In this document: positions 32,001 through 45,200 of the stretch, one piece after another
How positions within the stretch are numbered: position 1 is the first letter of the stretch
How the letters are laid out: the number at the start of each line of letters is the position of its first letter
DNA from: Ditylenchus dipsaci
Taxonomy: Eukaryota; Nematoda; Chromadorea; Rhabditida; Anguinidae
Direction of reading: 5' to 3'
Assembly (NCBI GenBank): GCA_004194705.1
Contig: SADC01001278.1
Span: 930,001 to 994,000 of the forward strand
Length of the DNA stretch: 64,000 nucleotides
Notes under the pieces: generated by a model
Told to the model about the DNA's origin: nothing
Databases searched by the model: none
What the model saw: only the letters and a program-made list of their open reading frames with translations
Program-made: the position numbers and the translations under genes

Positions 32001-35000
32001 TAAATAAAAAATACCACGATTGTCGTTCTGCGTTTTGAAGATGATAGTGCCTTATTTTTCAAATTAGAAAAATTGTGAAAATGTTAAATCAATTAAAATA
32101 TCCCGATTTTCGTTATACCATGGCATTGACCATTTTTGAGCATATGGAGACATGTTCGATTTTCATTTCAACTGACAATATTTTTTCCAAATGACCCAAA
32201 TTCTGAACTTTCTCGCTTTATTGTACTATTTCTACAAAAATACCTAAAGCTGTTTTTAGCTTTGGAGCGGTTCTGTTCACACAATCTGTTCGCACAAACA
32301 CTATCAAGTATTGGTCGCTTTCAATCTAAGTTAAATTTCAACAAAAAAAGTTTACAAAAATCTAAATCCAACCATGCTTTTGGCCTAAACTAACTCGCTT
32401 TCATTTTAAAATTAAAAACTACCTGGTTTTCGACCAAAGGAATTAAAGATGACCCATTTCTAAAGACCACTTTTGAAAAAGAGGCATTTAAAAGATACCT
32501 TTGATAACCCAAGCAAATAGGATTGCTTTCTAAAATGGATTATAGATCCTGGTCACTTGACATAAATATAAACTAGCCTGTATGGAAACCCCAAAACAAT
32601 CGTCTAAATACAAGACATTGAAGGAAATTAATGAAAACTACCTTCTTTCAAGGACACTGTCTCGTCTACTCAAATGAATTAGACCACTAGTTATACTCAA
32701 GCCTTGGTGTGGCTGCTATCTCTAAGACTCATTTTATGTTTTCAACTCTAATACCACCCCATAAATTATTGTAATCTTGCCTTTGTTGTACCCTTGTCTG
32801 AAGTCTTGTAAAACAAATTATTGGTAATCAAAAAGTTTACTGTTTCAACAAAATAAATGTCTAAATTTACATTTCTTGTTTCAATCAAAAATACCTTCAT
32901 TTGGTGACATGAATTAGGAGATAATAAATTATTTTGTGGTCATTTTCTTGTTCAAGACTAATTTTTGGTTGCCTGATGACACTTTGAAATCATGAAGATT
33001 AGACTATAGTTTGGTGGTTTAGCAATGTCTCAAGCGGCTGTTTAGTGTTCAGAAAGATTTTTGGAGTCTGGTTTTCGGTGTTATCAAATCTACTCTCTGG
33101 TTCTAGGGTCGATCAAGCACTTTGGAAGGGAACCCATATGAGATCACAAATTTCAGCCCTTGCAGCCAAGAAAGGCAGGCAATGCAGCTAGAGATTCTTT
33201 TCTGCGTACAACCCGAGTTTTGGAAATTTTGGGTCAGCTCAAGGCACAAGATTGTGAAATTTGGAAACTGCATTGAACAAGCAAACCCAGCTGAAAATGT
33301 GATTTGGGCAAAGTCTCCAAAGCACTACCTTTTTTGGCTAACAGATAGAAGTATTAGATGTTGGGACGGGATGACCTTCGAGCACAAACAAACTTCGAGT
33401 TTCTGTCAGGAAAAAAATGTGACCAGTTTCGGCAAAGTAAGGCTCTCGGGTTGATAAAGACCAAAGTTTTTTTGGCTAGCTGGTGATAAGTTTCTCCTAC
33501 CACATCTAAAAGCAGGCTTTTGGAAAAACCTTAGAAATGTACCTTCTCATCCCAGTTATGTTTACTTCTCGAAAAGCATGATTTGCAGGTTGGTCGAGTG
33601 ATTGCTTGATGATCCCAAAGGTGACTGAGTATAAAGCATGAGGAAAAGGAAGGTCGTCGGTCAATATAATCAATTTAATTTCCATGAGCATGTTTTAAAA
33701 CTTTGAGCCATTTTCTCCCGCCTTCCAACATTTGGCATAGTCAAAAGAGGCCTTTGAGTGAGAACTTCGGATACTACATTCTCTTCTTAAAAAGTCAGGG
33801 GCTGGGGGCCGAAGTCTTGGTAGGTAGGATAGCACCTTGCCAAAGTGACCAAAAGTATGCTGAAGTGGGGTGCAGAAGAGGTCAATCCTAGTTATGTGCA
33901 ACTCCCATGATCCAACTGACTTCTTTGATTGAGCCCACCACAAATTTATACCCTGATTTTCCCAACCTGACACATCTAAATGCAAGAATTTTTGGCCACT
34001 ATTTAGGAAACTACCTTCTGATTTAGAATTCATTTTGGGTTGGAAACCTTAGTTGGTTCAATTGCCGTCAGTAGCTTTGATTTCCGGGTTGCTCATTCAC
34101 TCACAAACTGGTTTAGAGAAGACCGATCTGATCCAAAAAAGTATCACAATATTGACCAATCCTCACAGTGAAAAGAGGCAAGTTAGAGCTTGTTGTCCGC
34201 AAAAACATTTTTGGTGATTAGGGGCGTGTGTTTTAGGTAGTCTTTGGTGACTGAGGTTTGTTAAATTGGGTTTATTGTTGTCTTTGCTCTCGTGCTTTGC
34301 AAGGCTTTGGATGAAAAAAATTAGATCAGCTAAAAAGTTCTATTGGGCATACTGTTGAAACCACAACCTTCTCTTTGTTTAGATAGGAGAGCTTTTGATT
34401 GGAGTTGGAATGAACATATAATCATGGCCTTGGGGAAGTAGGGTGGTGAAAATGGAATTTTGACCAATTTCAGTCAAGCTTCTGTGAGCACACTTCAAAA
34501 TCCTATACTTCTTTGGCCTATGATAGATTTCTCCCACAGTCACACAATTTAGCACACATCTAAAATCAGGCTTTTGGCAAGAATTTCCTAATCTACCTTC
34601 TCAGTATTGTCGGAGGAAAGGGTTTTGAAGGGATGGAAGTAGGTATTCATAAGTTGGTAGGTCAAGTGAGCTGATCGCAATGTTAAAGTGACCAGAACTT
34701 GGATTCAGTTGTAAGGGGTAGACAGGCCTGATTTCGGATAACTCCCATGGTTAGACTTCTCCAAGGTTTCTTTGCTGTGCTTTCTCCCAAAGTGTTTAGC
34801 ACATCTAAAAGCAGGATTGTCGGCTAGAACTTCTTTAACTACCTTCTAAAAGGGCTAGGTGGTTGAAGGTATCGAGTCCTAATTAGGCTAGGCAGAGTTA
34901 CTGAAGAAGGATATCCCAGGGTAAAACTTTGACGGAAGTAAGAGTAGACAAGATTATTGAGATTTGATGGCCTACAAACACCGCTTTTGCCCTTCAAGAG

Positions 35001-38000
35001 CCAAGCAAGGCAAACAGAGCAGCTAGAGATTGCTGTTTGAGCAGAAAAGGCATAGGTGACTGGAGTTTCGGGAAAGTTTCATGTCAGTTGCGGTTTTGAT
35101 GTAACAGAAATTGCGTTGAGCAAGCAAAGTCACCCAACTGAAAATGTTTTTTGGCCGAAGTCTTGAATGAACTACCTTTTCCAGTCTTGGTTGGTGGGAT
35201 GACCTGATCAGGATTTCTTGCTGTGATTTTCACCAAAACTTTCCCAATTCTTAGCGAATCTAAAAGCAGGCTTTTTGGCAAAACATTTAAGCTACCTCAA
35301 TAATATGTGAATTTTAAAGTGCTTCGGGACATTCTCAATAGTTTTGCTGCCTGTTTCTTTTCTTGACTTATGGAATTTTTGTTGTAGTAGGGTTCAATGA
35401 GTTTTCAACGGTTTCAATGCGGATTCATGGCGTGTAAGTAGTGTAAGTTGGTAGTGTAAGCTTGATTTAGAGTGGTTTGATGCACAGACAAGCAAGGCAT
35501 TTAGTTCATATGGCCCGAATTGCTCGGTAGTCGTTTTAGATTTAAGTTCATGTGATTTTTCCGATAGAACAAGTTTCGCTCTTCCAAGAAGGCACAAAAA
35601 GCGAGGGTCGAGGTTGGAAAGTGTGGTTACAAGGAGTCTGTGCAAACAAGTTGCCTGAAAATTTTATTGAGCCAAAACCTTATAAAGTATAACCTTTTCG
35701 GCAAAGCCCGGTTTAAGACCGTCCAGAGATTGATTGAAAACAACTTAGTTAGGGACACAGACTACTGGCGCAATGGGATAGATCAGTGACGCAATTTTCC
35801 CTGAATACAAGAACAATTCGCACAATTTACTTTTAGTGAATGGCGGCTAAGGAAGGCAAGAAGTCTGGTAGGCCACCTAGCAAAATAAATGTTAACATTT
35901 GCGTAAATAAATTTAAAAAGGGATTGATTTAAAGGTCGCTGGATTATTGTAGATTTATGGGTTTGAGCGTTGATAATCCCTCTAAGATAGTCATTGAGGA
36001 GAAGCCTGCTGAAAATGCCCTTGGGTCGCCAAATTAGTGCAGTTTTAAGGTCTCTGATCTTGGTATTTCATTTTGCTAGTCATTGAGATTAGAAAGTCCT
36101 GTTGGAAATGCCATCGGGTTGCTGGATTTCTGCAATTTTGTGGTCTCTGGTGTTGAAATTTCATTGCGGTTGGTCATTGGTATTTGCAAAACCTGCTGGA
36201 AATTCTGCAGCTAGCTGGAAACGCCCAAATCTGCGGGAACACCAAAGGTAACTGGTCTAAGCTGGCTAACGGTCCACCAAATTATTTGCCCATATAGCAT
36301 TTTGCATAGAGTGATGGGTGATGAAACTGAGTTTTGAAATCCCTTTTGGTTTGGAAATTAGGGTAGTGTTTGAGTGTAGTTGAAAGCTTTGTGGTGATGA
36401 AATAGTGTGTAAGTTGACTCAAACACAAGTCTTCCCAAAACAATCAGCGATAGAGGAGGAGCAAGGAGCACAAGAGAAAACCCAACGACTACTAGTCACG
36501 AGTCAAGTCTTTCTTCTCTCACAGCAACTCTAAAAAGGGGTACGGTAATTTGGTGTTTGGATGCCTTATTTCCCAATACATTTTTTATTGACGCCAAATT
36601 TATGAGTTTGCCAGGGCTCTCATCAAATATTTTAAGTTAAGTAAGAGTATTGTCAAATTTAGATATTAAATCAAACTTTTGATACAAAATTTACAATTAT
36701 TAGCAGCGGAATTGAAATACTGACAGCCTTTCGACTCATAGACAAGAAAAGTAATCACTTCAATACTACCTATAATCTTAGTCAGATAAGTAAAAAATTC
36801 AATAAAATCAAAGAATATATTAACTAGTAGAGTTTGAACGCCAACTTCCAATAACAACAATATTTGCCCATATTAGCTTTTTAAAATACACATGAGAGCC
36901 CTGGTCAATCTGATATTTTGTTACGAAAAGGGAAAGAATTACTGAACCTCTTTAAAGGTAAATTCTATAAAAATTTTCGACCCGAAAATTGGCTCATTTT
37001 CTTTTGAATATTTAAAACAATGCTTTTAAAATAAAACCAACCAGAATCCTGAAAGCTTCCATGGCCATTTTGTTTTGACATGGCATTGTCTTGAGGACAT
37101 ATATCAAAAGATCAAGAGTCCATTCAGAAAAGGTTTCACAGACACAAACACAATTCAACCATTAGGATCAGTTTGAAAATTCTGAGTAGAAGGGCGGTGA
37201 CGTGTGTAGTCAATTTCAAGAAAAGTAGACGCTAATATAACCATCGTCATCATCATTAGGAGTGGGCGACCAAACAAAACAGTGGAAGCAGCACGATGAT
37301 ACACACCAAATGAAATGAATGAAGGTTGGGTGAAACCTGCTTGCTTATATATAGTGCTGCTGCTCAGAGGACGCCCACTTGCCGCTCGCCTAAGTCCGAT
37401 TGCTTGAAGAGAGTGCAGACAACTCAGGCATACTCAGAAATAGTATAGAAAGGAGAGCAGAGCAATAGCTCCCAGGCTAGAAAACACAAGATAAAGAGTG
37501 TTACTGAGGGGAGTAAGAGAATAATATTTCTCCACCAACGAGAGGCAGGTCCCCTTCTTTCACAGGATTATACTCTGTGGAGTGACAGTGCTATTGATTT
37601 GAAGGCAGTGGTTGTTGACGATTAGTTGGTGCACTCTTTCTCTCTCTCTCTCTCTCACTCAATAAACAAGTGGACTAGAGAAACAGAGAATGTTCTAGAA
37701 AATAGGAGCAGGCTGATTGTAGAAAGAAAACTAACAGCTGAGTGTTTATTATTTCGAAAGAGATAATAGTGGTAGTAGTAGTGCATTCATGTGAGCTGTT
37801 CGCACCAACACATTTCATTATTCATCTAAAAATAGTAGCAGAAAGAGAAAAAAATGCTTGCAGAAATAATTCTTCATGCAGTAAACACTTTGAAAGGGAT
37901 GCACAAAACAATAAAATTGGTGAAAACTTTCAAAATATATCTTATGAAATTTATGTTCGAAATCACGTTCGAAATTCTAAAAAATTCGAGTCTGAAATTA

Positions 38001-38125
38001 TCGGTCATGTTTTAAATTAATTAGTTTTCTAATACACGAACACGCTAGCTGCACTTCAGGTCTGTTGGAATCGAAATTTCATGCTGATCATTATTGGTAT
38101 ATTCACTATGGGAGCTTTGATATTT
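29025..38125 (+). repeat. Left arm of a giant palindrome
   Basis: The reverse complement of this 9.1-kb arm is 39288-48703; coordinates of matching points sum to about 77,413-77,419 inward of 30.4 kb and about 77,727 outward of 29.7 kb. Arms are nearly identical; visible differences are mostly single bases in homopolymers, one divergent block (see findings) and a small indel near 30340. No recognisable protein gene. A (CT)n tract (37630-37655) and an (AC)-rich stretch (about 29855) occur. No target duplication at the outer edges. Confidence 0.95.
31436..35295 (-). ncRNA. Mirror copy of the intron-like transcription unit (left arm)
   Basis: Reverse complement of 42120-45979, carrying the same intron-like GT...AG segments on the minus strand. 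See the right-arm entry. Confidence 0.3.
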
Positions 38126-39287
38126 TTCGAGAATTTCAGAGTATTTCAGTATTTCACCGAGAATTTCAGACTCGAACTTCGAATCAGACCGAACGCTCAA
38201 CAAGATTTCAGGGGGAGGGTGGTGCTGTTCAAGTAAAGTCTAAATTCTCGTTCGAAACTTTTGCCGTGGACTTGAATGCCTCTCGTGAGTCGCCGTTTTT
38301 GAAAGTTGATAGAGCGTGAGATCATATCCCTTCGTGAGCCTCTTGAACTTTGGCGCTGGATCAGAGTGCAAGTTTGCAAATTTTTCATGCAGTAAACACT
38401 TTTAAAGGGATGCACAAAACAATAAAATTGGTGAAAACTTTCAAAATATATCTTATGAAATTTATGTTCGAAATCACGTTCGAAATCAAAAACGCGACTC
38501 ACGAGAGGCATTCAATTGTTATAATCTAGCTGACAGGGAAGAAAATAATGTAAGGATTGAAAAAGGGGTATAAGAAACACTTCGTGTTTCAAGTAGTGCT
38601 AGAGGCTTCTTCGAAGCCTGGATTTTGATAGGTCAAAATAAAAGTTTGGTGACAGGTGAAAATTAGGTAACATGTAATTTTGGTACCTCCCCAAGTTTGA
38701 GGTTTTGGTGTGGAAAATCGGGAATTCGGTCTTAACAAACCCGATTCCCACACGATTTTACATAAGATAGGAAGGCTTTTTTGATTAATATGAAAACTTA
38801 ACCTTTCAGGTTTTACAGCTGGTTTTGCGGCTTTGGTGTGTGAAACCGGGATTTTGATCTTAACAAACCCATTCCACATACCAATTCGCATAAGAAAGAA
38901 TGGTTTGTTATTTCATTTGACTAAAAAAATTTTTAGGTCCTCCAGCTGGATATCCAGCTGGCCAGGTGGTACCCACCCAAGTTTTAGGGTTTGGGTGGGG
39001 GTAATCGGGATTTTGCTCTTGACAACCCAATTCCACACACTATTTCGCATAAGATAGGATGGTTCGTTTTTTATCTAAATAAAAAAAAAATTTAGGTCTA
39101 CGATAGTTTGTTTTCAAATTTGAATTATAACTAAATTATAATTATATATTATTCTAATATATTATAAATTATTCTAAATTATAACAAGCTGGCAATTGAT
39201 TATAAATTGACTGGGATGAAAGGACTCGAACGTAATAAAAGTTTCAAAAATGTGTAAATATAAAAATGGCGTTTATGCCCGACTTTC
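38126..39287. repeat. Palindrome spacer
   Basis: 1162 bp between the arms. 38384-38487 is a second copy of 37876-37978 from the left arm (GCAGTAAACACTT... to ...CGAAATCACGTTCGAAAT), so a further partial duplication occurred. GAATGCCTCTCGTGAGTCG at about 38274 is repeated inverted near 38495 (CGACTCACGAGAGGCATTC). 38580-39060 has three degenerate inverted/direct blocks around TTTCACATACCAATTCGCATA and AACAAACCCGATTCCCACAC. No gene. Confidence 0.8.
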
Positions 39288-42200
39288 AAATATCAAAGCT
39301 CCCATAGTGAATATACCAATAATGATCAGCATGAAATTTCGATTCCAACAGACCTGAAGTGCAGCTAGCGTGTTCGTGTATTAGAAAACTAATTAATTTA
39401 AAACATGACCGATAATTTCAGACTCGAATTTTTTAGAATTTCGAACGTGATTTCGAACATAAATTTCATAAGATATATTTTGAAAGTTTTCACCAATTTT
39501 ATTGTTTTGTGCATCCCTTTCAAAGTGTTTACTGCATGAAGAATTATTTCTGCAAGCATTTTTTTCTCTTTCTGCTACTATTTTTAGATGAATAATGAAA
39601 TGTGTTGGTGCGAACAGCTCACATGAATGCACTACTACTACCACTATTATCTCTTTCGAAATAATAAACACTCAGCTGTTAGTTTTCTTTCTACAATCAG
39701 CCTGCTCCTATTTTCTAGAACATTCTCTGTTTCTCTAGTCCACTTGTTTATTGAGTGAGAGAGAGAGAGAGAGAAAGAGTGCACCAACTAATCGTCAACA
39801 ACCACTGCCTTCAAATCAATAGCACTGTCACTCCACAGAGTATAATCCTGTGAAAGAAGGGGACCTGCCTCTCGTTGGTGGGAGAAATATTATTCTCTTA
39901 CTCCCCTCAGTAACACTCTTTATCTTGTGTTTTCTAGCCTGGGAGCTATTGCTCTGCTCTCCTTTCTATACTATTTCTGAGTATGCCTGAGTTGTCTGCA
40001 CTCTCTTCAAGCAATCGGACTTAGGCGAGCGGCAAGTGGGCGTCCTCTGAGCAGCAGCACTATATATAAGCAAGCAGGTTTCACCCAACCTTCATTCATT
40101 TCATTTGGTGTGTATCATCGTGCTGCTTCCACTGTTTTGTTTGGTCGCCCACTCCTAATGATGATGACGATGGTTATATTAGCGTCTACTTTTCTTGAAA
40201 TTGACTACACACGTCACCGCCCTTCTACTCAGAATTTTCAAACTGATCCTAATGGTTGAATTGTGTTTGTGTCTGTGAAACCTTTTCTGAATGGACTCTT
40301 GATCTTTTGATATATGTCCTCAAGACAATGCCATGTCAAAACAAAATGGCCATGGAAGCTTTCAGGATTCTGGTTGGTTTTATTTTAAAAGCATTGTTTT
40401 AAATATTCAAAAGAAAATGAGCCAATTTTCGGGTCGAAAATTTTTATAGAATTTACCTTTAAAGAGGTTCAGTAATTCTTTCCCTTTTCGTAACAAAATA
40501 TCAGATTGACCAGGGCTCTCATGTGTATTTTAAAAAGCTAATATGGGCAAATATTGTTGTTATTGGGAAGTTGGCGTTCAAACTCTACTAGTTAATATAT
40601 TCTTTGATTTTATTGAATTTTTTACTTATCTGACTAAGATTATAGGTAGTATTGAAGTGATTACTTTTCTTGTCTATGAGTCGAAAGGCTGTCAGTATTT
40701 CAATTCCGCTGCTAATAATTGTAAATTTTGTATCAAAAGTTTGATTTAATATCTAAATTTGACAATACTCTTACTTAACTTAAAATATTTGATGAGAGCC
40801 CTGGCAAACTCATAAATTTGGCGTCAATAAAAAATGTATTGGGAAATAAGGCATCCAAACACCAAATTACCGTACCCCTTTTTAGAGTTGCTGTGAGAGA
40901 AGAAAGACTTGACTCGTGACTAGTAGTCGTTGGGTTTTCTCTTGTGCTCCTTGCTCCTCCTCTATCGCTGATTGTTTTGGGAAGACTTGTGTTTGAGTCA
41001 ACTTACACACTATTTCATCACCACAAAGCTTTCAACTACACTCAAACACTACCCTAATTTCCAAACCAAAAGGGATTTCAAAACTCAGTTTCATCACCCA
41101 TCACTCTATGCAAAATGCTATATGGGCAAATAATTTGGTGGACCGTTAGCCAGCTTAGACCAGTTACCTTTGGTGTTCCCGCAGATTTGGGCGTTTCCGG
41201 CTAGCTGCAGAATTTCCAGCAGGTTTTGCAAATACCAATGACCAACCGCAATGAAATTTCAACACCAGAGACCACAAAATTGCAGAAATCCAGCAACCCG
41301 ATGGCATTTCCAACAGGACTTTCTAATCTCAATGACTAGCAAAATGAAATACCAAGATCAGAGACCTTAAAACTGCACTAATTTGGCGACCCAAGGGCAT
41401 TTTCAGCAGGCTTCTCCTCAATGACTATCTTAGAGGGATTATCAACGCTCAAACCCATAAATCTACAATAATCCAGCGACCTTTAAATCAATCCCTTTTT
41501 AAATTTATTTACGCAAATGTTAACATTTATTTTGCTAGGTGGCCTACCAGACTTCTTGCCTTCCTTAGCCGCCATTCACTAAAAGTAAATTGTGCGAATT
41601 GTTCTTGTATTCAGGGAAAATTGCGTCACTGATCTATCCCATTGCGCCAGTAGTCTGTGTCCCTAACTAAGTTGTTTTCAATCAATCTCTGGACGGTCTT
41701 AAACCGGGCTTTGCCGAAAAGGTTATACTTTATAAGGTTTTGGCTCAATAAAATTTTCAGGCAACTTGTTTGCACAGACTCCTTGTAACCACACTTTCCA
41801 ACCTCGACCCTCGCTTTTTGTGCCTTCTTGGAAGAGCGAAACTTGTTCTATCGGAAAAATCACATGAACTTAAATCTAAAACGACTACCGAGCAATTCGG
41901 GCCATATGAACTAAATGCCTTGCTTGTCTGTGCATCAAACCACTCTAAATCAAGCTTACACTACCAACTTACACTACTTACACGCCATGAATCCGCATTG
42001 AAACCGTTGAAAACTCATTGAACCCTACTACAACAAAAATTCCATAAGTCAAGAAAAGAAACAGGCAGCAAAACTATTGAGAATGTCCCGAAGCACTTTA
42101 AAATTCACATATTATTGAGGTAGCTTAAATGTTTTGCCAAAAAGCCTGCTTTTAGATTCGCTAAGAATTGGGAAAGTTTTGGTGAAAATCACAGCAAGAA

Positions 42201-45200
42201 ATCCTGATCAGGTCATCCCACCAACCAAGACTGGAAAAGGTAGTTCATTCAAGACTTCGGCCAAAAAACATTTTCAGTTGGGTGACTTTGCTTGCTCAAC
42301 GCAATTTCTGTTACATCAAAACCGCAACTGACATGAAACTTTCCCGAAACTCCAGTCACCTATGCCTTTTCTGCTCAAACAGCAATCTCTAGCTGCTCTG
42401 TTTGCCTTGCTTGGCTCTTGAAGGGCAAAAGCGGTGTTTGTAGGCCATCAAATCTCAATAATCTTGTCTACTCTTACTTCCGTCAAAGTTTTACCCTGGG
42501 ATATCCTTCTTCAGTAACTCTGCCTAGCCTAATTAGGACTCGATACCTTCAACCACCTAGCCCTTTTAGAAGGTAGTTAAAGAAGTTCTAGCCGACAATC
42601 CTGCTTTTAGATGTGCTAAACACTTTGGGAGAAAGCACAGCAAAGAAACCTTGGAGAAGTCTAACCATGGGAGTTATCCGAAATCAGGCCTGTCTACCCC
42701 TTACAACTGAATCCAAGTTCTGGTCACTTTAACATTGCGATCAGCTCACTTGACCTACCAACTTATGAATACCTACTTCCATCCCTTCAAAACCCTTTCC
42801 TCCGACAATACTGAGAAGGTAGATTAGGAAATTCTTGCCAAAAGCCTGATTTTAGATGTGTGCTAAATTGTGTGACTGTGGGAGAAATCTATCATAGGCC
42901 AAAGAAGTATAGGATTTTGAAGTGTGCTCACAGAAGCTTGACTGAAATTGGTCAAAATTCCATTTTCACCACCCTACTTCCCCAAGGCCATGATTATATG
43001 TTCATTCCAACTCCAATCAAAAGCTCTCCTATCTAAACAAAGAGAAGGTTGTGGTTTCAACAGTATGCCCAATAGAACTTTTTAGCTGATCTAATTTTTT
43101 TCATCCAAAGCCTTGCAAAGCACGAGAGCAAAGACAACAATAAACCCAATTTAACAAACCTCAGTCACCAAAGACTACCTAAAACACACGCCCCTAATCA
43201 CCAAAAATGTTTTTGCGGACAACAAGCTCTAACTTGCCTCTTTTCACTGTGAGGATTGGTCAATATTGTGATACTTTTTTGGATCAGATCGGTCTTCTCT
43301 AAACCAGTTTGTGAGTGAATGAGCAACCCGGAAATCAAAGCTACTGACGGCAATTGAACCAACTAAGGTTTCCAACCCAAAATGAATTCTAAATCAGAAG
43401 GTAGTTTCCTAAATAGTGGCCAAAAATTCTTGCATTTAGATGTGTCAGGTTGGGAAAATCAGGGTATAAATTTGTGGTGGGCTCAATCAAAGAAGTCAGT
43501 TGGATCATGGGAGTTGCACATAACTAGGATTGACCTCTTCTGCACCCCACTTCAGCATACTTTTGGTCACTTTGGCAAGGTGCTATCCTACCTACCAAGA
43601 CTTCGGCCCCCAGCCCCTGACTTTTTAAGAAGAGAATGTAGTATCCGAAGTTCTCACTCAAAGGCCTCTTTTGACTATGCCAAATGTTGGAAGGCGGGAG
43701 AAAATGGCTCAAAGTTTTAAAACATGCTCATGGAAATTAAATTGATTATATTGACCGACGACCTTCCTTTTCCTCATGCTTTATACTCAGTCACCTTTGG
43801 GATCATCAAGCAATCACTCGACCAACCTGCAAATCATGCTTTTCGAGAAGTAAACATAACTGGGATGAGAAGGTACATTTCTAAGGTTTTTTCCAAAAGC
43901 CTGCTTTTAGATGTGGTAGGAGAAACTTATCACCAGCTAGCCAAAAAAACTTTGGTCTTTATCAACCCGAGAGCCTTACTTTGCCGAAACTGGTCACATT
44001 TTTTTCCTGACAGAAACTCGAAGTTTGTTTGTGCTCGAAGGTCATCCCGTCCCAACATCTAATACTTCTATCTGTTAGCCAAAAAAGGTAGTGCTTTGGA
44101 GACTTTGCCCAAATCACATTTTCAGCTGGGTTTGCTTGTTCAATGCAGTTTCCAAATTTCACAATCTTGTGCCTTGAGCTGACCCAAAATTTCCAAAACT
44201 CGGGTTGTACGCAGAAAAGAATCTCTAGCTGCATTGCCTGCCTTTCTTGGCTGCAAGGGCTGAAATTTGTGATCTCATATGGGTTCCCTTCCAAAGTGCT
44301 TGATCGACCCTAGAACCAGAGAGTAGATTTGATAACACCGAAAACCAGACTCCAAAAATCTTTCTGAACACTAAACAGCCGCTTGAGACATTGCTAAACC
44401 ACCAAACTATAGTCTAATCTTCATGATTTCAAAGTGTCATCAGGCAACCAAAAATTAGTCTTGAACAAGAAAATGACCACAAAATAATTTATTATCTCCT
44501 AATTCATGTCACCAAATGAAGGTATTTTTGATTGAAACAAGAAATGTAAATTTAGACATTTATTTTGTTGAAACAGTAAACTTTTTGATTACCAATAATT
44601 TGTTTTACAAGACTTCAGACAAGGGTACAACAAAGGCAAGATTACAATAATTTATGGGGTGGTATTAGAGTTGAAAACATAAAAATGAGTCTTAGAGATA
44701 GCAGCCACACCAAGGCTTGAGTATAACTAGTGGTCTAATTCATTTGAGTAGACGAGACAGTGTCCTTGAAAGAAGGTAGTTTTCATTAATTTCCTTCAAT
44801 GTCTTGTATTTAGACGATTGTTTTGGGGTTTCCATACAGGCTAGTTTATATTTATGTCAAGTGACCAGGATCTATAATCCATTTTAGAAAGCAATCCTAT
44901 TTGCTTGGGTTATCAAAGGTATCTTTTAAATGCCTCTTTTTCAAAAGTGGTCTTTAGAAATGGGTCATCTTTAATTCCTTTGGTCGAAAACCAGGTAGTT
45001 TTTAATTTTAAAATGAAAGCGAGTTAGTTTAGGCCAAAAGCATGGTTGGATTTAGATTTTTGTAAACTTTTTTGTTGAAATTTAACTTAGATTGAAAGCG
45101 ACCAATACTTGATAGTGTTTGTGCGAACAGATTGTGTGAACAGAACCGCTCCAAAGCTAAAAACAGCTTTAGGTATTTTTGTAGAAATAGTACAATAAAG

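Noticed and set aside
33122..34033. 110-112-codon open frames in the palindrome arms as protein genes
   Set aside because: Duplicated units within the same arm do not keep the frames open, no family resemblance is visible, and intron-like segments cut through them.
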